Assembly: GCF_958298935.1 (NCBI RefSeq)
Contig: NC_084940.1
Span: 18,657,146 to 18,721,145 of the forward strand
DNA length: 64,000 bases
Reading direction: 5' to 3'
DNA from: Phragmites australis
Lineage: Eukaryota; Streptophyta; Magnoliopsida; Poales; Poaceae
The notes under the pieces were generated by a model. That model did not search any database. It was not told the origin of the DNA and saw nothing but the letters and a program-made list of their open reading frames with translations. This document shows, piece by piece, positions 57,520 to 64,000 of this stretch. The position numbers and the translations under genes are program-made. Position 1 is the first letter of the stretch. Every line of letters begins with the position of its first letter.

Positions 57520-58085
57520 CCGGAAGTAGGAGTGAAAACAGATCGGATACCGATCAAATAATTCATTTTTTATATTGTTATCTATATTTAATATGCATAT
57601 AAATATGAATATAAATTTAAATTTAAATATCCTCAAATACGAATACGAATTGAATTGTTTGAATCTAAATCCACATCTGAATACGTAATAGATTCAGTTA
57701 TATGCGAATAACGTACACTATAAGGACAAATTGCGAAATAACAAATTTATTTGATATGAGTACGACAACAGTTTTCAACATAGGAAACCTTATTTTTAAT
57801 GGATGAGAGATAAAATGGTTAGATTTATCACTACGGTATATATTGTACAATACCAATCAGTAAAAGAACATAAGATCTAAATAATTATGCATATTCGGCT
57901 ACATATATTATCCACATCCATATACAAATCTAGAAAAAGAATTCATGTATATCCATATTCATATTGGGAAACGAATTCAGATATATTATCCGCTTGTTAG
58001 TCGGATATGAATTTTTCTTACCACATTTGCGTTTAGTCGAATACGAATATCGGATAATACAAATATCTGCTAGCTTTTTTTAAAT
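57520..58085. repeat. AT-rich repeat with GATCGGATAC / TCGGATAT words
   Basis: It starts near GTAGGAGTGAAAACAGATCGG and contains repeated short words built on CGAATACGAAT and ATATCCG. A related start, GTAGGGGTGTAATCAAATCAG, begins another such block at about 59678. Both look like members of a common grass MITE-type family; ends were not resolved. Confidence 0.4.
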
Positions 58086-58088
58086 TTT

Positions 58089-59575
58089 GTAGAGAATATG
58101 ACCTTTTTAGGACATGTATGTGATTTTAATGATTAATGACAATATAGTCAATGTGACTAACATGTTATCAAGTATATGCTTTAGTAGGTATCATGGATGC
58201 AATACATGAACAAACCACTGAAGTATAACAAAGATTGGATTGAATTGGATAGGTCTCAGAATAATTGTACACGCGTGGATGGTCCGACGATGAGACATTT
58301 GTACATGTCGAAGCATTTTTCTCGGCAGTTTTATACACGCCGGATGGTCCAACGCTCAGAGGCTTGTACATGCCGGAGTATTCTTAGAACATGGTTCAAA
58401 GTTGTACACGCCGGATGTTCCGGCGATAAAGAGTTGGCTACGCCGGAACATTTTCTAAAAGATGTTGCAACGACAAGTTTTGGCGTGGCTTTACACGCTG
58501 GATGGTCCGGTGATCAGAAGATCTACACGCCGAACAATACTTAGTGAGAAGTGGCTTAGTTAGCTCAAGTATACACATCGGATAGTCCGGATAGTTCCAA
58601 TAGCTAGTTAACGACTAGTTTCTATTGTTGTACACGCTGGATGGTCTGGTGTCTGTACTGCTATTGACGCCGGAACATCCGGTGTTCACAGTCTTTTTTT
58701 ATTGTTGGAGCAACGACTAGTTCGTGGGTTTACGGTTATTAATAGCCACCACTCAGACATTTGATAGTGGTAGAGTCTAGAGAAGCTCATAGACACTTAA
58801 GAAGACATCTAAGCCACCAAAATGCTAAAAGTGATCATCTAATATAATTAAATAATTAGAGAGTGATTAGTAATATTAGGTCTAGAGAGAGTTGTTGCTA
58901 GGTGTTACTGACTAGAGAGGGGATCAAGGAGTGATCCTACATTGTACCAAGTGGTATATCGACACCTTAGAGTTTTGGTGACTCAGCGACACCGTGAGCC
59001 TTGGTGGCTCATACTTGTTAATCCTCTAACTTGGTGTGGAGCGGTGATGAGACGCTTGTACAGGAATGCAGAGATCCTTGCCTTTGTGGCTTAAGTTCTG
59101 AAGTAAAGACGGCAGCAAGTGACTAGAAGAGAGGTTTATAGTGAGATCTTGTCTTGGTGGCTTGATGACTCAACCTACTTAAGGCCTAGGTGGCTCAAGG
59201 GCTATGACCAGGTGTCATCCGAGAGCTATAGCTTAGGTGGCTTCGGTGGCTTCTCCAACATGGACTATGAGTGACTTTTATGCCATCGATATCATGAGAT
59301 AAAAATCCCTTGTACCGGATTTACTCTCTCTACTGTCTTTACGTTTCCACATTTACAAACTTGCAATCTACTTTTTACTTATTTATCTTATTAGAGTAGT
59401 TTGTTAGGATTGGCTATATGTTATAACCTTTTTAAAAGGTAGAGTAGACATGCTAGATGAATATAGAGCATATTTAGATAGAAATTAATATTGGTTTGTC
59501 TTGTGAGGTTTTTAGAGCCGATTAGTTTTATGTATCCTAATTCACTCCTTTTTTAGAACGTTACTGATCCCTACA
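58089..59575 (+). repeat. Solo-LTR-like copy (family of 12777-13840), ~1.49 kb
   Basis: It shares the start (GACATGTATGTGATTTT, AATGACAATATAGTCAATG), a middle with GTGATCC...CAAGTGGTAT and GAGCGGTGATGAG-type sequence, and the end (CCTAATTCACTCC, ACTGATCCCTACA) with the copy in the CACTA transposase. About eight GGATGGTCCGGCG-like boxes with ACACGC words lie at 58270-58690. No internal region or partner LTR was found. Flanks GAATA and GTGGT show no clear duplication; the left edge is approximate. Confidence 0.68.
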
Positions 59576-59661
59576 GTGGTGGGGCCCAAACCGAACAAAC
59601 ACTGAGCTTCCGCACTATGGTCCAGCTCATCAGACCGTCAGTGTTTGTTTCGCACCACCAC
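59576..59661. repeat. Short inverted repeat (hairpin), MITE-like
   Basis: GTGGTGGGGC...GAACAAACACTGA pairs with TCAGTGTTTGTTTCGCACCACCAC; arms of about 10 plus 13 bp are offset by a 7-base bulge, around a 36-bp loop. It sits directly against the end of the LTR-like copy. Confidence 0.65.
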
Positions 59662-59677
59662 TATGGTGCCCTAATAG

Positions 59678-60130
59678 TAGGGGTGTAATCAAATCAGATA
59701 CGGACAAATATAGCTCATCCTGTATCCTATAGTATTTTTTTTTCTCGAGTCGAAGTCAGACACGGATAGTACCAGATAGTTATTGTTTCATCCTGTATAC
59801 TATCATATATATTTTTTTCTCAGAGTTGGAGTCGGATCGGATAGTGCCACAATCTTTCGGTTAGTTGGATAGATAGAAAGTTTCACTTCATTTGCAATCA
59901 AATAATATATGGGTGCAATTAAAGTGAGCACACAGAGAGTGATCACTGAGATATGAAAACAAAATATTTAGTATTACCTGTCTACGGATATATGGCAATC
60001 TACCTATATATTATCATAAAATTATAATAGACTTTCTTGTAACATTTAACATTCGGATACTTCGGACGAATATCAGTCATCCTATATCATATCTTATATT
60101 TTTAGCTCCTAACTGTATCCATATTCCTCT
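59678..60130. repeat. AT-rich repeat related to 57520-58085
   Basis: It shares the GGGGTGTAATCAAATCAGATACGG type start and repeated ATCCTGTATCCTAT / GGATAGTACC words. No coding potential; ends uncertain. Confidence 0.4.
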
Positions 60131-60455
60131 AAAATTGAAAGATTGCCATATGAACAATATGCCAATTCATATGGAAAGAAAGCACGCAATCCTATTTTTA
60201 CCTTCTCATTGCTAATATGCTAAAAAGATATATACCTAGTTGCAATGCACAGCCTTCTGTTTCTTACGGTTTTCAAATTTATTTTCGCTAAGCTCATATG
60301 TAGATACAAAGTAATGAAATTGATTAAAACTCTACTGCACACTACTGCACAAAGCAATACAACAAAATGTTTATTAGTGTAAAGAAATAAGTTATCATAC
60401 AAACTTGAATTTGTTATCACTCCTAAAATAGTGAATCAAGTATTCCCAATCCACA
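60131..60455. other. Intergenic sequence, nothing recognised
   Basis: AT-rich sequence with no recognisable feature up to the next LTR element. Confidence 0.5.
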
Positions 60456-60460
60456 ACATC

Positions 60461-60848
60461 TGTTGGATATGTATCGAATAATTGTACGGAGTTGGTTACA
60501 TATAGGACTTAAAGTTGTATTAGCGGTACATGGTGGAATCCTAGTAGAACTCTAGTGGAATTTTAGTAGGACTCCTGTATCTGGGTCTCCTTATAAATAT
60601 GAGAGGAGGGCCGCTGTTTGTAACCATGACGGTATAGCGACAGGTTCGCAGGGGGCAGCAAGTCTGCGGAAACCCCGGGAAATGGCCGGTGTTGCTAGTT
60701 AGGGAGGAGCGCCTGTAGTCATGCCCTGGGGATGTAAACTTCGGCTAAACCTCGTTAAAAAATATCATGCCCCTGGTGTCATCTGTGATCGTGTGCATCA
60801 TCTTGGTAGATCCATCCATTGCTTCCGCTGATGGCTAATTTACTAACA
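60461..60848 (+). repeat. 5' LTR of the 3.49-kb element
   Basis: TGTTGGATATG to TTACTAACA. It has a TATA-like TTATAAATATGAG at about 60591-60603, and ends in CTAACA two bases before the primer site. Confidence 0.92.
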
Positions 60849-60850
60849 AG

Positions 60851-60863
60851 TGGTATCAGAGCC
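60851..60863 (+). other. Primer-binding site (tRNA-Met type)
   Basis: TGGTATCAGAGCC matches the complement of the initiator tRNA-Met 3' end over all 13 bases. Confidence 0.93.
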
Positions 60864-63554
60864 ATGGTTGAATTGGATCTAGAGACGTTGCGTGGAAGAT
60901 CACGCAGAGGTGCGAGGACTATGCATCTACAGGGCATCATGCAACACGCGGGTAGTGCGAGAGGGGCATGACATAAGGTGGAGCAAGACGGCGTCCGATG
61001 CGCACGCGCGGTGCATGTAACAGCTACTGCAGTTCAACGCAGATGTACGAATAGTGCAGTGTGGATGGCGGTGTAGAGATGCCGCGGACACGCAGTGTGC
61101 ATAGGTGTGTACAGAAGCGTTGGTGACGGATATGATTTCTAGCCAGATGCTGTCGTCGAGGGCCGCACGAATGTCATCGAGGAGTCGTGCATGCATGGCG
61201 CAAGGTGTTTGCATTAGTGTCTAATTCGTTGTACTCGGCAGGTACCCAACGGTGTGGGGCGTGTCAGAGGACAGGAGTCCGTGGCGACAAAAGAATGCGG
61301 TGGAATCTAGTTCGGACTTGGCATGCGATGGAGTTCTTTTCGGTCATGGTTTCTATTCGGCTCGGGTGAGAGGCACACGGAGGTTTGGTCCTGAGCGGGT
61401 AGGCAGGAAGCGGTATTGGATACCATGGCCGAGGTGTGGTACGCTATCCGAGTTTTGACAGGTTCCGCATGGCTAAATTCACGTCGAAGCTGATAGATGC
61501 ATGTGCGTGAGTTGCTACGGAGGTGCATGCATACATGCATGAGGCAGAATAAAAAAAGGAGGCATGCGTGGCTGTTTCCATGGCTCATGTATGTTCGTTC
61601 GAGTCAGGTGCTCTCAGCGGCATGAAAAAAAAGAGTCAGATAGTTGTTCGAGTCCAGGTGTCTGCATGCTGATCGGCTGGTGCAGTACGGGTCGATTGCG
61701 TATGCAATTAATTTTTCTGGTGCATTTGGCCTTGGGCCACGAAAGCATGTATGGCAAGGGAGTTCATGTGGCTACATGCGTTCTATATGCATGCTCCTGC
61801 TGAGGTCGAGGCCCTGGGAGGAGATACGCCCGGCAGGGAGTCAGACTTGTACACGTGCTGGGTGTGTACGCTGGAAGCAGACTCGATTCCGTGCGTACAC
61901 TGGCGTCGACGATCATCACAGGTGGACGTGTGCTAGTGGAGTCTAATCGGGACTCCAGGACATGCATGGCTCAGGCGTGGTGGCGTTAGACTCCAGAGGC
62001 GTCTCGGTCTGGCATCGGTCGGGAGTTAGAATAGGCTAGTGTGGTGATGTGGCATAGGCTGGCTGGGAGACTGCTCAGTAGCAGAGGCGCTAGCACGTAC
62101 CAAGCGAAGGAGCATGCTCGGGCTGGTGGATGTTGGCTTGTGCAGCAGCCAGAGGGCGATGGCCTATGGGGTGTGCATAGAGGAGCAACTCGGTAGACAA
62201 TGGGCGTGGACCGGTGAGATCCTCCAAGGGAAATTCACAACGACAAACGAGTTCAGTGAAGGACTCGGGCAGACCATTCGTGATGAAGGTGAATAGTTTG
62301 GTATTCGGCGATGTGAGACCAAAGTTTCGGTTAGGCGTCGGATGGATTGGCGTACTGGTGACAAGACGTGTCGCGCGGGCAAGTGCACAAAGTGCGCATG
62401 TGCTGGAGTGCGACAGGAAGTCCCATATGCTGATGAATACTGCAACAGGCGAAGGAGAAGAGGCAATCGATCAGTTGGCCAGACCTCAGGCCGGTGTTGT
62501 GATGCTCGGTGATGAGCACGGGATGTCGATGGTGTTTGATCATGATGCGCATGACGATTGATGAGAGTACGATAGTGGTAGCCGAACAGTTTGCGAGCAC
62601 ATGGCAGATAGTCCAGGGAAGGCTGGCGGACAGTTCACTTGGAGGGTGAACATACTGTGGTGTAAGGAGGACAGGCTGGTGGCGATAGGCCAGTCATACC
62701 GCGGTAGCAGAGATGAAGAGATTGGCAACAACGCCATAGGAGCGTGAGGGCCGGTGGTGGTTATTCTCTGTGGCGTGGTAATACGTGGCGCGAGCTGAAG
62801 ATGTAGGATTGCATTGGAGAGGGCTTGCGCTCTTCTAAATCAGTAAGGGTGCGGGTCGATTCGAATTGTGGCTAGGAGATTTCTGAAGTGTGGATCGATG
62901 GGCGTGAAGAAACTTCAAAGGCTGAATTGGAAGGAAGTAGAGATTATGGAGATCTTTACTTGCAATTGGAGTAATTTGGTTGGTCTGGGACTGCAGGAGC
63001 CTATGGTGTAAGACGTCGGAGAATCGTAACCTAAACAGTCAGGTGAAAGAGTAATGCTTGTGTTGCAATTTCTATGTGTGACTCGGAAAGCAACAGTGAA
63101 GTTCTCAGTATCAAGAAGCAGTCAATTGTGAGCATGAATGTTGGATTCAGTTAGTTTTTCCATATGACACCCAACATGGAGTGGTTTTCTTCATGAAATC
63201 TGGTGATTTTGGTTGTATATACTTATGTGACGATGCGGGTTACCGTGTTGTTGGAGTAAGGTACTATCAAAATCAAGATCTATAATGAAGTTGTGTACTT
63301 TGGGGAGTCAGGCAATATGTTAAGGCTAAAGAGGAATCTGATTTCTCTCAATGAGGCTGTGTTTATAGAAGAGAGATGTGCTCAGTTGCACGTGGAGTCA
63401 TGGAGTATGAAGTTGCAGGGATAGTAGAGTCTCTGGAAGACGATGAGTCTGAGTAAAACTCATCGGGCAACTCTCGTTGAATGGCAAAGGTGACAACTTC
63501 CGGTGTACATGGAGGTTCACGCATGACAGCTTGAAGATGGCAAATTATTTGCTA
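60864..63554 (+). other. Interior of the 3.49-kb element, no recognisable gene
   Basis: Short open frames occur on both strands (e.g. 62214-62561) but none shows gag, protease, integrase or RT motifs. The sequence has many CATGCATG-type words between 60900 and 61960. Confidence 0.7.
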
Positions 63555-63564
63555 AGGTGAAGTT

Positions 63565-63950
63565 TGTTGGATATGTGTCAAATAATTGTACGGAGTTGGT
63601 TACGTATAGGACTTAAAATTGTATTAGCGGTACATGGTGGAATCCTAGTAGGACTCTAGTGAAATCCTAGTAGGACTCCTGTATCCGGGTCTCCTTATAA
63701 ATATGAGAGGAGGGCCACTGTTTGTAACCATAACGGCATAGCGACAGGTTCACAGGGGGCAGCAAGTCTGCGGAAACCCTGGGAAGCGGCCAGTGTTGCT
63801 TGTTGGAGAGGAGCGCCCGTAGTCATGCTCGGGGATATAGACTTCGGCTAAACCTCGTTAACAAACATCGTGCCCTGGTGTCGTCTGTGATCGTATGCAT
63901 CATCTCGGTAGATCAATCCGTTACTTTCGTTGATGGTTAATTTTCTAACA
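63565..63950 (+). repeat. 3' LTR of the 3.49-kb element
   Basis: TGTTGGATATG to TTTTCTAACA. By eye it differs from the 5' LTR at roughly 38 of 388 positions, mostly C/T and G/A changes, with two 1-bp indels. Confidence 0.92.
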
Positions 63951-64000
63951 GCATCTACATCTAGGACTTTCTTTTTCAGTAGCCCAGCATCAGTACTGTA

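Larger units (their letters stand above)
60461..63950 (+). mobile_element. Complete 3.49-kb non-autonomous LTR retrotransposon (Copia-like ends)
   Basis: Two direct LTRs of 388 and 386 bp, a primer site right after the first, and a purine-rich AAGGTGAAG just before the second (about 63555-63563). The TGTTGG start and AAGGTGAAGTT tract resemble Copia elements. ACATC (60456-60460) and GCATC (63951-63955) are the likely duplication with one mismatch. The 2.7-kb interior has no gag or pol motif on either strand; it is GC-richer than the flanks and full of short open frames without family signatures. It is larger than a typical TRIM and smaller than a typical LARD. Confidence 0.87.

Noticed and set aside
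62164..62561. Overlapping frames of 100-115 residues in the 3.5-kb element
   Set aside because: Frames overlap on opposite strands without any gag/pol signature; they are expected by chance in GC-richer DNA.

Overview
The window is nuclear DNA of a flowering plant, almost certainly a grass (Poaceae). The reasons are the grass-type LTR retrotransposons, CACTA and PIF/Harbinger transposons, MITEs, a GC-rich pyrimidine-patch 5' leader, and a FRIGIDA-like gene whose C-terminus reads like cereal homologues. The species cannot be fixed from the sequence. One host gene looks intact, one is a pseudogene, and most of the rest is nested transposable elements.

Left third (1-18.7 kb) is a nest that can be unpicked at base resolution. 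A degenerate LTR-type repeat (16327-18360) was hit by a CACTA transposon (minus strand, right end at 16326). Its TNP2 transposase gene was split by an LTR insert (about 12777-13840) and by a large LTR of a second family (10067-12187). That LTR was cut by a Ty3/Gypsy element (3300-10066, minus strand), whose integrase gene was then cut by a Tat-lineage Gypsy element. The Tat element's 3' end (antisense ORF plus 3' LTR at 1835-3299) opens the window.

Middle (18.7-33.6 kb): a decayed two-gene PIF/Harbinger element (18689-23877), a 704-bp non-autonomous CACTA element (24093-24796), then the three-exon FRIGIDA-like gene (CDS 25929-31094) with an extra intron in its 5' UTR, and a 947-bp TIR element downstream.

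33.6-47.5 kb is one LTR element with Copia-type gag-like coding sequence, a Met-tRNA primer site and no visible pol. Its 5' LTR has lost about 555 bp including the TATA box, and a 3.0-kb solo LTR sits inside it with a perfect CTATC target duplication.

47.5-64 kb: simple repeats, a 252-bp tandem duplication, a kelch-repeat pseudogene on the minus strand (49692-51525), a 4.0-kb solo LTR (52529-56562), a Tourist-like MITE, a further solo-LTR-like copy (about 58089-59575), and a complete but apparently non-coding 3.5-kb LTR element (60461-63950) whose LTRs differ by roughly 10%.

No CRISPR array, operon, rRNA or tRNA gene was seen. Nothing here amounts to a new multi-gene system. The less ordinary items are the Tat antisense gene with its own promoter, the precisely dated nesting order, the gag-only element with a promoter-deleted 5' LTR, and the transposon that may carry a captured exon. 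All family names come from reading the translations, not from searches.
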